NCBI RefSeq assembly: GCF_910592395.1
Contig: NC_088324.1
Location: 11,186,953 to 11,250,952 of the forward strand
Direction of reading: 5' to 3'
Origin: Lineus longissimus
Taxonomy: Eukaryota; Nemertea; Pilidiophora; Heteronemertea; Lineidae
Length of the DNA: 64,000 nucleotides
Part shown: positions 52,292-64,000 of the stretch, piece after piece
Position numbering within the stretch: the stretch's first letter is position 1
How the letters are laid out: every line of letters starts with the position of its first letter
The notes under the pieces: generated by a model
What the model saw: the letters and a program-made list of their open reading frames with translations, nothing else
Databases searched by the model: none
What the model was told of the DNA's origin: nothing
Made by a program: the position numbers and the translations under genes

Positions 52292-55200
52292 CTACAACGA
52301 GAAGGAACAACGTTTATTTTCCAAATGAGAAACACAAATCTGTGAAAGGGACCACAAAAACCTCTCTTCCGAAGATATAAAACTTTCAACGTCATTTCCA
52401 TTTGAGATTACAATTCTGTGAACACAGATTTAAAAACAAAAATCTCTATTTATACTGGACAAATCCTTCTAATACATAACTAATTCCTGCTTAGATTTGG
52501 GTCTGAGTTGGTATATTTTATTCATACGCAATAATGGGATACACTTGTATCCGCAGAGTGGAACCAAATATGTATCATTAATTATTTATGTTCCCATTAG
52601 TTGCCCGTTGTGCAGACTTTTGTCCAATATTCTTTAGGATTCCTCGGTGGATGCTAAGGAAAAACAAACATGTACGTGACTGTGACAATGCACTTGCTTG
52701 GGTCCAATCCTGCATGCAGTCGCATTTATGAGACTTTTTGATGAACCTTAATTGTAAGAGGGAAAGTTGATAGATAGCGTGGTAAGAGGAGGGCATCTTT
52801 TCCAAATCAGTGTTTGCATCACTTCTGGGCTAGTTTTTGTTCACTTTCTCCAATTTTGGCGCTTGGTAACTGAAAAACTCAATTTGCTCACCAGCAAATG
52901 GGTTAAGGAATAGCGATGGATGGCCCATCACCAGTCGTAAGGATAATTACTGAGAGAAAGAACCCGATTCTGTGATGTTCCCCGATCAAACAAGAGTGAT
53001 TGATCGAACTTCCTATCTGTTTGTCCCAACCATCTCAGGGGTCCTCCGTCGCAGACAGAATACCAGAGCAGTAGTATTCTGCTCAAGTCAGATAATCTAA
53101 AGCTTCGAACATCAAAAGATGCTTCACAAAGAACTGGTCATATATAACATCCTCTGATTAATTTAACTCAATGCTCAATATCATTGGTAGGGAATCCACC
53201 ATTGCAATTTCATTTGGTGACCCAACAATCCTAACTGTAGATATACTTGAGATAGGTATCTGATATGAAATAAATCAGTGTTTAAAAGATACTCTGGTAC
53301 AATCAAATTTTCTTCGCGGTTATGATTATGATCATCTGATATACCATCCAACGAGCATTTTTTTCAACAAGAAGACCATTACCAGAGCCCTTTCATTGTG
53401 ACAGAATGTTTGCTGCATCAATAGAAATGCCCACTGGGCCTGAGCCACCACGACCATCTAGTCGGGTAACCCCATTGATCACGAGCAGGACCACTCTAAT
53501 CTCATCCGCCGTTAACATCATCTAACAGTCCCAAGGCCCTGGGGTAGAGACCAGTACCCCCTATGAGATCACGAGTGTGTATCTTTATTGATAACTTTGA
53601 TCACCAATCCATTATGCAATTTCGCTCCGAGCCGAGATCAGTGTGACCATGTTTAATCATTTACTTGGCTCTATGGCCTCTGGAAGTCCATTAGTGTTTG
53701 GATTTACCACATAGATCATGATTCTGGCTCACTCTGGTTATTGCCAGATCAAAAATGTAAACCACAAAATGTTTTCAGGCATTTTGTTTTGGAAGATTTC
53801 GTGATCAACCTTCATGAAAATACAATAAAATGCGTGGTCGTGTTACCGGGGTTCCACTGTTTTGATGAAAACAATCCCTGTTGGTATCTGTCTGAATATT
53901 GGTATAAATCATGTGAAAATAAATTAGAGACATCGCCAACCAATTACACATATGAATTGTCAAATAATACATCCCCATAATTCATGCGACATATCACCCT
54001 AATCGATATCCGGCAGATCATTTGGTGATCCATGGCAGTTGTCTTCTCTAGCATTTTTCTAATTATCCGCATCAGGGCTAAGCAATTTAACCATCTTCAC
54101 AGACACGTTATTTATGGTTGTTTCCACAGAAATATGTATGATGCCCAATGATTCAGAACTAATGTGCTATTTCTATCAAGTTGTGGTGGCAAGTATCTTG
54201 GGATTTCTGGGTAACTATGGGCTGTTTGATCATGGATTCCCAGGACAGCCTTTTTGAACAACCCATTCACTCCTAGAAATTTGTGTCTGGACATCAATTT
54301 AGAGAGAGATTATAAGGCAGGAGCCAGGTTCGTCAGATTCTGCCAAAAGTTTTATCACTCCATGTTCTCGTGCACAGAGCCAATATGCCCCAATAGGAAC
54401 CTAATCATTTCAAGAAAAAGGAGCAGAATGATCAAAAAAGGATTATCTCAAAATTAATCAACCAACAGGACAAAAAATTCCTGAAGCAGCAGCAAAGCAA
54501 TACTGCCGAACTCTTAATCATTGGTATGGACAAGAATTGGCTCCCTGTTTTCAAAAATGATGCCAAGTGCTCAAACAAATTGGATCGTTGCCGCAAGTGC
54601 AAAAACACAAACTATCACAAATCTCATTTCACCGGGATAGCATTTAGGCCAAGCTAGCAGGTGACAAGGGAATTGCCGCAAATTCCCGCAAGCTTCTTAC
54701 GATAGACAAACATGACTTTTTCCGCCAACTTCCTAAGCCCATAATGCACCAGACATCAACTGCTGGGTGACAAATCTTTCGCAAATTGCTCCTCACGTTT
54801 TGGGAATTGCTTACCATGGTAACCGCGGTCAACAAATGAGAAAATAATCCCAAGAGACCGCATGAAGAAATGCTCGAGACTTTTTGGTAAGTGGTGCTTA
54901 CCCGAGGTTTTTGTGGTAACGTCTTCGGCATTTGATGGACAGGCATTTAAGTTAATGGAAAAGTGGGAACAGAAATGTGTTTTAGTCTGAACTTTTGTCC
55001 TATAACAGAAAGCTTTTTCAGCAGTGAGGAAGAAAAATGGGATGATAATATATAAAACCACCAAATTTTGCACTTCTTTTTTTCGAGATTCACAAAAAGT
55101 TCCAAATGAGTAGTGGAGCTTGGATCGTTGATTCAATTCCTGGCCCCGGCATCGTCTGCAACCCTTTATACCATTGCACCAGACTCTCAAAGAAAGAAAG

Positions 55201-58200
55201 AACACGATAGTACCAAAACTAGAGTCCAAACAACTTTTTTGCTTGTCATCATTTACCCCGATATCTCATTTCCACCCCGCTAACTTTATATCCAATATGC
55301 CCCTCACAGAGCCCATGCCAATAGGATCACACTTTTTTTCTGTTTGCGAAAATTGGATCTGGGAATAAAGAAAAACGGCTAATCTCTCGGTAGGTATCGG
55401 ATTACATTATGGTACAGAGGCATCCAATCGATGATCCAAATCTGTTTTTTTCAGCAGTAGGGAGGCGAATATAGCTGGAGATGCTCGGTACTCATGACAG
55501 TGACAGAGTTCCTGCACACAGGACGGCACCACAGATATACATCCAAGAGTGTACTCAAACAGTTGGTAGAATGTCTGCAGAGCCGGAGTTCATTTTCAGA
55601 ATGTTGAATTGCTCCACTTTTAAATGGAAATATTGGTGAGCTGGCACTTCTGTAGAAAGGGTATTTTGGCTTTGCGGACATTACCCGTTTACATGTACAT
55701 GTACATAGAATGTTAAGTTCTACACTGTCATTGTTCATCATGCGAGGACTTTCTCTTTGATTCCATTTGATTCAGTAACACCATTCTCCATCCCGAGAAA
55801 TCAGTAAACAAGCCTTGTTACATTGATAAGACTTTAAGATATCTTGATATTGCCGTCTAAGTACCAGAGAGTCTCCGTGGCTTAACACCCAGAATATTCT
55901 AGATTCATTGAAATCACACTTTCAAGTCTGGCACCTACTTTCCTTGCTCTGATTAAAACTTGAAATAAGACTTTAAATACTGAGTCCATCTACCGAACAC
56001 TCAGTCGCAGACTCAACAGATGTTATTCTACACCTGGGAACAAAAACAAGACACGTGATCAATTCAATTAGACCAACACAATCAAACTCGATAATTTGAT
56101 TTCGACATCACTGTTAAGAAGGGCTAAGTCCGCAGGGGATTCTAAAATTCAATCAAATACTTACAAAGAAGTTAACAGGAGAAAGTATGCGATTAGGGTG
56201 TCACCTTATTTTGTTAGCTGCAATTTTTGAGTTGAGGGGTGTCGGTGAGGCAGAATTTGCCTTTATGGTCAGATAATGGGTTGTCAGATGCAATTTCTCG
56301 TTAGAAATCATTCAAGCATTATTTTTCATCACACAATATAGCCACCTTTTTAGTTTTTTCACAGTTTCTTGTAATTTGTATATCACTTTGGTTTCTCTTC
56401 AGTGCCAAGTATGGTCCAACATGCAATGAAGATGTCACCTTTTATTTGTTAGCAACAATTGCTCTATTTAAGGGTGTCGGTACAATTTGATATTACAGTT
56501 TGGACAGATCCTTTTAAAACATTTTCATGTATCGGAAAATAAAGGGCCACAAAATCTTATACGTCTGCAGAATTTCATTCCTAACAAAGTAGGAAGGACG
56601 TTTTTCTGAAAGGTTATGCCGACTGCAGTCGTCAAACCATTAACTCAGATCCACTGGCTTTGCAGGTAATTATGACCCAGGATGAAGAACCGGACATGCC
56701 ATTTCCGCCGAATTAGGCTCATCAGAGCCTTGTTCTACATCTACAACGACCCCACACAGAGGATGATGGGATGTGCGAGGAGTTTCAAGGTCATGATTAC
56801 AGGTCAAGGTCAACATGTCCTCTATAATCAGGGCAGACAACCTTTGCAATCAATTTGTGCTCTCAACGGGATATCTTGGCTGAGATATTTACCAGGTTAG
56901 AGGGTAAACCCTTAGATGGTCACAGCCACAATACAATCAAAGCACAGAGAACTAACACTGCACAAGTCCATGGATATTTCCAAAGATATTTGGCAATCAG
57001 ATGCCCTTCTTTTTCTTTTTCACATCAAGATTTGACATTTTTAGCAGAGAACCCTAGCTGCTAGTTTGATCTTGATGGATGCAACAACCTCAAAATTGGA
57101 ATGTCACTCCTCAACACCAGACAAAGTTCAGGGCATTGTTCAGCCTCCAAAGTTGCTAATTACTATGTACCTTTAGCGGATCTGAGCTCATCGGCAAACA
57201 CTGACAGGCAGTTTACCTGTTAATTATTCATGTGATCACCTTGGACAGCTTCCATGACAGCCGCCAAAGTCAATACAATACTCTCAAGCCAAAGGGTAAG
57301 CCGGACTATGTATAGGGCAAAGACCACTGGTACATCGAAGAGTTGATATCCCAACTTGCTCGGGACAAACTATGCATCCCATGCTACAGAGCATTCGCCT
57401 CTCAGTAACATACATGTTGTACAACATTCGTCCATCCAAGCTGTGTCACCACCGGCCATTATAACTAAAAAAGTTTCCGCTTTCAACCTTTGAAAAGTGT
57501 CATTTCCTCAGAAGGACAAACTTTAAGGAAAATGCATGAATTCTTGATGGACTTAGAGGAAGAGATACCGTCAATAGACCGGATTTCTGCAGCATTTGGA
57601 GATGGGAAATTGCCCAGGTGGAAACGGAGAGGGGGACTGGATACACCCTCAGCGGAGCTTCAGCTAGGCATCATTTGCACACGAACATTTTTCGAGTTTA
57701 CAGAATACATGAAGATTGCCTGTATACCAAGAATAGAATGTGTTCATGGGTGGAGTAGATTGCCTTCTCTCCTGAAACAAATTACACCACAGGGAGTCAT
57801 TTAGCCGAGCGGTCTCCCTTCGACAGAGAAATTGATGGCGATTCATCGGAAACTGGGCTCTGATGAAAATCGATCACTCCGCCACGGGGAATGACACAAG
57901 TTTTATGAGACCCAGATCAAGTTCTCTCACCATTAGTTTATTGAAAGTAGGCCTTACATCTACACTAGTGGGAAATCTCAAATTCAATTTCAAACTTAAA
58001 TTCTGAACAAACATGCTAAAGTACCAGTTGGGAGCCCCATCCATGACATGAGTTTCTTATGTCACTCGGAACTGGATCTCCTTTTTCTCACCAGTAACAT
58101 TATTAGTGGCAACCTCCTGACATCTACCACACCATCACCCCTGGACAAAAACAGATTTTTTGTCTTGCCTGTGGCACTGGGCACTACTCAGGGGAGATCA

Positions 58201-61200
58201 ATATCGTGAGGAGTACCCAGCATGAGGATGCGGCATATCAAACAGTTCACTGATTGGTTCAATTACTTACAAAGGAAAAAACGGACACCATTTGGGGATT
58301 GCTTGATCATAAAGTGCTGGTGTGACCGATAGGGAAGGATTCACTTTATGGTTTTTTAGCAGAGATGGGGACCATGACACTATCATACATGATATGTATA
58401 TCCTGTGTATATACTCAGCGCCAGATTGATTGTTTGATGTTTACCGCCATGCCAAGACCTGCGGCATGCACTCTGTCTAGAGAATGGCCCTACTGCCTGT
58501 TTCTGGCAGAGAAAAAATTATCATTAATGTACCAATGTTCGGTCAAAGCAAGACATTTCCCTAAAGAGTGAAATAACGCCCTAATTAGTTGGAAATCAGT
58601 ATCAAATTGGCCAGAAAAACTCTTGACTTCAGATGCACAAACATTTCAAAACAACCAGCAACATCAAAATAATGAAGCAGTCGCATAAAAAACCGTTCAA
58701 ACACAAGCCCATTATGAAAACGGACTTTTAACATGTTTAAGCATCATTTAGGAATTTAACAAGAAGAATCCTTTGAAATTAGCATAAAAGTCATTAAGTT
58801 GCATATTGCATAGTTCCTCTGAAATTAATCCCCCAATGATGATACAGAATTTCTAACTTAAAAGCTAATTTTAAAACTGGAAATTGCCATGCGCAGAAAT
58901 TAATATGATTAGAGCGTCGGCGTTCATCGCGAAATGGAATATTTCGCCTTTGGCTCTGAAGCTAAATTTCATGATAAAGTTCCACTTAGAAATTGTTTTA
59001 GCACTGAATATTTTCTCCAATAAGGGTATCCCTTCAGAAAGCAAAAATCGAAATTCGATTTTTTTTCACTGTTCAAATTTCAATTTCGAACTTGTTACCT
59101 TAAACGGATCACGCGCCGGCAGAACTTGGGCGCTTCTGTGTTATTGGATCACGTTTTGTCTCCCATAGTGCACCATAAATCTATTCGGATAACGAGACCA
59201 TTATTTTGGAATGACGTACTAGATGACAAGAACGAAGAAGAGACGTTTCTTCATAAGCTCCCAGAGCGATCAGGGCGACAGCCCAAAAGCAGCTGCAGTT
59301 GGATCAACCAAATCAAGCCAGGCTATCATCCATCAGATGTGAGCCATTAGGATAAAGATTTACTAAATCCAGGCTCGATATCATTATTCGTCACAAAGTC
59401 AGGGGAATTTGACTTTATCGAAATCACCTACAGCGTAAGATGACATCGCTGACTCACGGAATCTAGAGGTCAGGTAACCCAACCTGGTAACCTCTGTCGA
59501 CAGCAATGTACTGACAAAATCCTATTCTGTATGGAAAAAATTATCGACTCAAGGTAAATTTTCTATTGCCTGTGATAAAAAGAACTGTTAATGTTAAGCT
59601 GATGAATATTTTTGCATCCAAAAGGAATCTGACTGATCAATGAAGGTCAGTTACCTAGCAGATTACGAAAGCTCACCAGTGCCGCTAATCAAACTGACAC
59701 CAATACGTCCTGATGACATCACCACGGCCAACATAGTGTCCATCTCCCTCAAGTCCAGAGATGCAACAAAACAGATGCTAATATACTTTGGAACAGCCAT
59801 TAACATCCAATCTCGTCTTCATGAAGTCAAGCCAGGCTATTTTCATTCGATCTGAGACATTGGGATAAAGATCGAGCAAATCCTGATGATCCTAGTTAAG
59901 ACCCATCATTTGCAATTGAAGGCTCAACATCATTATTTGATAATTCAGTTGTAGACTAAGATCCTGGGACTAAGATGAGGCATTTTGACTTGGTGGAGTT
60001 CATCTTTTGAGTACACCATCATTGTCGTCAAGTGCAGAGTTGGTTTTCACACACTCCCAAGCAAACAACTGTTTTTTAAGAATAACTAATTTTGTCAACT
60101 TGAGGGCGTACTGGCAATGCCCAGGTCACCCTGCCGCTCTACCTACAGACTAGGGAGTGCCGCACTGAAAATATTTCAGATGATATTCTCGCGAGATACA
60201 CAACTGGGGTGATCAATTGCAATGTGCACACCTCATTTCCCCCACATCCCTTTCAACTTATCCACTTTTTTCCCACCAATCTCGGTGGAAATCACCTGAT
60301 CCAAACTGGAAATGACATTCTCACCTTTTTCCGGCAATTGAATGAAGTGTTTTCATGACAGTTTGATGTTTTTTTCTGCTGTATCCTATTACTCAAGCTG
60401 AATTAAATGTCGGTTGGTGTTTTTCGCAAATGGGGCATAGGTAATTAAGCGTTCCCGAGTTCTTGCTTTTGAATCCTGTTTTTCTGAAAAAATACACCCG
60501 CTCAAACAGTGGTCCTTCAAAGTTTCCATGAAATCCGCCACTGCAGTACTGGTACCAGAGAAAAATTGCAGTTTTTGGCAGATTTGTGACATCACCTGGA
60601 GTTAGAAATAGGAAATAGTTGATATAGTTCAACCATCAATAAATATATGTGAATGAACGGCATACCTACTCAAAGAGTTAAGGCTGTTGAAATGACGAGA
60701 ATTAGTATGAAGATTTTAGAGCACACTTAAAACCTCTCAAACTCATTACGACTCATTAGACATGTTCGACTTGAAAGCGTACCCCCAAGGAAGAGCAGCC
60801 AACCACTGTGTCTTCCTCCTCAGCTGTCATGAGACTTCATGAAATGGTGGTGACGATGCAGAAGAAGAGAGTACATTGTAAATGGTTTAGAGTACACCGC
60901 AACTCAGGGGCTCATCTTTTACAGGCGGACTATTGGCAGGAGCTGGGTGGTAAACTTTACGCACAGTTCAAGGACCTGGTTGAAGATAACATAACACTGA
61001 AGGGAAATTGGTCTCAGAAACTGTTCTTTGCCAACAAAGTCAATTATAGCTGGTGCCAGTTGGTTTATTGCCAATACGCTACACGATAGCCAGTCAATAT
61101 CAAGTGCTTTCTCCAATAACTTGGACCTGATAGATTGGTCCAAGGCTAATGACTGGTCTTAACTTGTAATTGAGCAGACAAAGAGTTCTTGACTGGTGCC

Positions 61201-63350
61201 CAATGGTTTATTGCGAAAAGTCATTCAATACCTTGAGCTTTTCTCCATAACTCAGCCCCACAAGATTGGTCAAAGGCTAATGACCGGTCTCTATACCAGA
61301 CGCACCAGCTGATATTGGCCAAGAACAATTCCTAACAGAATTAGTCCGATCTTTCACTTGTTTGTCTAACTGATCGCTGCGAACCTGATGAGATCAGGGT
61401 ACAGTCCTGGCCTAGAATAACACCCCTGTCACATGCAATACTGTCTTCATCATCAACAAGTCGACATCAATAATTTGCCAGGGCTGCTCCCAAGATTGCT
61501 GAGTAAAACAACCTATGAAATATCCGGAGGTAAAATGAAGATAATTGATTTCGATGCAGAAATCTTAATGGCTTCATTTTTTGTCAAATACCGATGTTGC
61601 ACTCCATGACAGGAGTTTTGACCCTGGGCATTTATTGGTGTCAGAATAATGTGTTCATTGCAGCAGATTTAATAGTGTCGTTGAATGCCTTGAGTCAAAT
61701 AACACTTTTTTTAAATAGAACTTGAAATTTTCCATCAAATACTGAAGAAACACTATACAAAAACTGAACAACTCTTTGGACTGTCACACAAAATTTTGTT
61801 GTGTGGAACTTGATTATTAGAGAACGGGACCCTGGCCAGGTATCTAAAAGTGTCAAAATGATGTGTTTTACATAGCAATGCCCCAAGTGGAAGACACAAT
61901 TTTTTTACAGAATATTTTTCTCAACTGGAATTCTATCAAAATGCCAACAAAGAAGATTGCGAAATCCAACAAATGTTAGAGGAGTTTCATATGGGCTGAT
62001 GGTGGTGGTGGTGGTGGTGGTGGTGGTGGTGGTGGTGATGATGATGCCAATATCATCAAAGTAAAACTTAAGACAGCGACAAACACATCCTCAACGAACC
62101 TAAAATCAATAGATTACAGAAATGTGGTGGAGTTGTCACGAACAAACCTTGTAATAAATATCTTGTGAGAGAAGCATACCACCAGTACTGTCATTGCTAG
62201 GACAACAACGGGAGGTAAATCTGATAAAATTTGCGTTGGGTAGAGTAGGATAAGTGCTTTCATCACGCTGACTGGATTATTGCTCCTTTACCCTGTTAGC
62301 TGAATCAGGCATGAGTTGGTCCTCTGGGAGAAAAGGTAACATTTTTTAATAATTTCACATTTGATATTGTATTGCGCAGAATTAACACACTTTTATGGGT
62401 GTTTATTCTAGTAGTATCTGCAGCAACACACTCAGTTATTATCCATGTGAACCCAAGTCACCGATTCTAACAGAGGCAGTTGTGATTCAGACCAGACTGT
62501 ACAGTACAAAGCACAACTGACATCCCATAAATCACGTCATTCGCACAAATTTACGCGAAACAAAGAGAGATGAGTGCGTCACTGGTGCGTCATTGGCATG
62601 CAACTCGACTAAACTCGGGCATACACTGCGCGTCACTGATGCGAGGCAGGAAGGATGTCAATTGTGATTTGGACTGTAGAATACAGTGATATGCCATGTT
62701 GACTCGCAAGGCTCCCAGATCCCAAAAGTCAAAGAATTCATCACAAGTGTCGGCACTCTCTAGAATTTACACTCTGTTTGCGGAATCGAGGTGAAATGTT
62801 GACAGAACAATCCACCGGCAGAGAAACAGGTAGCAACACGGATAAAACATTCAGAGGCAGAGAGAACAAAAGATGGATAGGCCAATGAAATTAGATACTT
62901 GTTTCCTGTCATATGCGCGTTTTGAAAATTTTGTGCAAGATATTTTCAGTATTCATTATTCATTACCAGTTGTCATTATAGCCATGGGAGGGTACATGAT
63001 GACATAGTCTCCTGCCAAGTTTGCTTATCTGAGGGTTGCGGTGAGCAGCTTAACCAATTGTAGTAAGCCAGATTGAGCCATAACAAAATCCTTTATTCTT
63101 GAATATTCCCCAGGCAAAAATACATTTTTCCATATTAGGCCAAAATCACACGACAGCATCTGACAAGAAACAAGCAATGTAACACCAATGGCCTTACACA
63201 AGAATTAATACCTCTAAAATGATAAGCTGTTGACTCTAAGCAGCTTCGGTGTAGACACTACACTCCAGCTATGGTAAAATAGTGATGGAAATACCGACTG
63301 TACTTGGAAGACAAGAAAAGTTTAAGTTTTCCTGCAACTGCATAGTGAAG
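52292..63350. other. Long stretch without recognised genes
   Basis: It should contain DARS2 intron and possibly its 5' exons, but none was identified. Repeats noted: GTGTCACCTT...GGGTGTCGGT at about 56196 and 56429 (direct pair); AAGCCAGGCTAT...GGGATAAAGAT at about 59310 and 59822 (diverged direct pair); a tandem duplication of about 150 bp at 61040-61300 with TGGTTTATTGC and AAGGCTAATGAC blocks. On the + strand, 57511-57620 has an acceptor, an open frame (MHEFLMDLEEEIPSIDRISA) and a donor CCCAG|GTGG, which could be an exon of an unknown gene. The longest minus-strand frame (54756-55229) shows no domain. Confidence 0.35.
61999..62045. repeat. GGT/GAT trinucleotide microsatellite
   Basis: About twelve GGT units followed by GAT units, in non-coding sequence. 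Confidence 0.9.
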
Positions 63351-63354
63351 TGCA

Positions 63355-63830
63355 TCAGTGGCATACTGGTTCAGCTGTCTGACTGTCAATCCAATGGTCC
63401 GGGGTTCAAAGCCCTGTCAGCAGGTAGCTACTTTGTCCAGTTCGAGCTCAGATGAGTGCTAAAATAACTGCAGTCCCCTGATACCCAGTGTGGCAGTCTC
63501 CTGATACCCAGAGTGGCAGTCTCCTGATACCCAGAGTGGCAGCCTCCTGATACCCAGAGTGGCAGTCCCCTGATACCCAGAGTGGCAGTCTCCTGATACC
63601 CAGAGTGGCATCCCCTGATACCCAGAGTGGCAGTCCCCTGATAGCCAGAGTGGCAGTCTCCTAATAGCCAGAGTGGCAGTCTCCTAATAGCCAGAGTGGC
63701 AGTCCCCTGATACCCAGAGTGGCAGTCCCCTGATACCCAGAGTGCCTCTGTGGAGATGAAAATTAGTGACAGTTGTTGAGAAGCGCTTTGGTACAGACAT
63801 TTGTCAGTGGACACCGATATGGTATGTTTG
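63355..63830 (+). mobile_element. tRNA-derived SINE expanded by an internal minisatellite
   Basis: The head (about 63358-63418) has a pol III A-box-like TGGCATACTGG and, about 35 bp on, a B-box-like GGGGTTCAAAGCCC, the layout of a tRNA-derived SINE. The far end (about 63777-63830) has GAGAAGCGCTTTGG, like tails of some marine invertebrate SINEs as I recall them. Between them lie twelve 23-bp units. It does not fold as a functional tRNA, so a tRNA gene is not called. Confidence 0.55.
63471..63744 (+). repeat. 23-bp minisatellite, twelve units
   Basis: The unit CAGTCYCCTGATACCCAGAG plus TGG is repeated about twelve times with few changes; one unit is 22 bp and a central group has TAATAGCC or TGATAGCC instead of TGATACCC. 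There are no unique spacers, so it is not a CRISPR array. Translated frames across it are repeat artefacts. Confidence 0.92.
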
Positions 63831-64000
63831 GCACAAAGACACTCTTGTTTCAGGACTAACTTAGAGGAGAAATAAAACAACATACTCATGTTTCACCTAT
63901 CTAAGACCTGTTGATTACTTCCCCGAACTGCTCTTAGAGCAATGAAACCAGACTTCTTTTGGTATTTTTTATCAAACACCAAGAAGCCTAACGATGGCAA

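Noticed and set aside
52560-52660. Possible DARS2 upstream exon after a TTTTTCCTTAG acceptor on the minus strand
   Set aside because: No donor in the phase required by the 52136-52291 exon, and the peptide (IHRGILKNIGQKSAQ) is not convincingly AspRS-like.
54756-55229. 157-codon minus-strand frame, the longest in 52-64 kb
   Set aside because: It has no recognisable motif and no similarity to DARS2 domains. Its length is within what chance allows in 12 kb.
57840-57900. CTGATGA-containing stretch considered as a hammerhead ribozyme
   Set aside because: The core GAAA and flanking stems are not arranged as a hammerhead. Other CTGATGA occurrences in the window fail as well.
63358-63418. Possible functional tRNA gene
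   Set aside because: A and B boxes are present, but no complete cloverleaf acceptor stem can be drawn, and the setting is a SINE.
63471-63744. Regular repeat array considered as CRISPR
   Set aside because: Units are directly adjacent with no unique spacers, and the window is animal nuclear DNA.
63428-63889. 153-codon minus-strand frame with Gly-Tyr-Gln and Gly-Ile-Arg repeats
   Set aside because: It is the 23-bp minisatellite read through. There is no splice or start support and no conserved domain.

Overview
The window is nuclear DNA from an invertebrate animal. It is AT-rich, its genes are split by introns with GT/AG boundaries, the spaces between genes are long, and many decayed repeats are present. 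The gene set fits a bilaterian that has motile cilia: AXDND1 and CIMIP2B (FAM166B) are cilium/sperm-flagellum genes, and SURF2, mitochondrial aspartyl-tRNA synthetase (DARS2), arylamine N-acetyltransferase and a TREX-type exonuclease are also found. This argues against an arthropod. The compact introns and repeat types argue against a vertebrate. A lophotrochozoan or an invertebrate deuterostome is likely, but the phylum cannot be assigned from sequence alone.

Layout. 1.37-6.1 kb (-): ten exons of AXDND1, with the 3' part not seen. 6.5-8.2 kb: two large foldback (inverted-repeat) elements. The second has an 8-bp target duplication, and a matching unoccupied site lies at 36.8 kb. 11.7-17.1 kb (+): an unrecognised multi-exon gene or pseudogene, interrupted by a tandem-core repeat element (13.0-14.1 kb). 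19.9-20.2 kb: relics of C2H2 zinc-finger repeats. 20.7-24.4 kb (+): complete SURF2, with a second copy of the tandem-core element in its third intron. 26.3-31.8 kb (-): complete six-exon CIMIP2B, with a broken extra copy of its second exon in intron 1. 32.8-33.8 kb (-): intronless NAT. 37.65-40.7 kb (+): a TREX-family 3'-5' exonuclease whose catalytic domain is split by about 680 residues of Ser-rich disordered sequence. 41-49 kb: long gene-poor stretch ending in a third foldback element. 50.0-52.3 kb (-): six C-terminal exons of DARS2. 52.3-64 kb: no recognisable gene, then a tRNA-derived SINE expanded by a 23-bp minisatellite.

The genes do not form an operon or pathway. Exon models were built by hand from splice sites and checked by reading-frame phase. 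For AXDND1, SURF2, CIMIP2B, TREX and DARS2, every listed junction keeps frame. The most notable observations are the TREX insertion, the occupied/empty pair for the hAT-like foldback, and the tandem-core element whose monomers carry a CTCF-like motif and an AGGTCA direct repeat.
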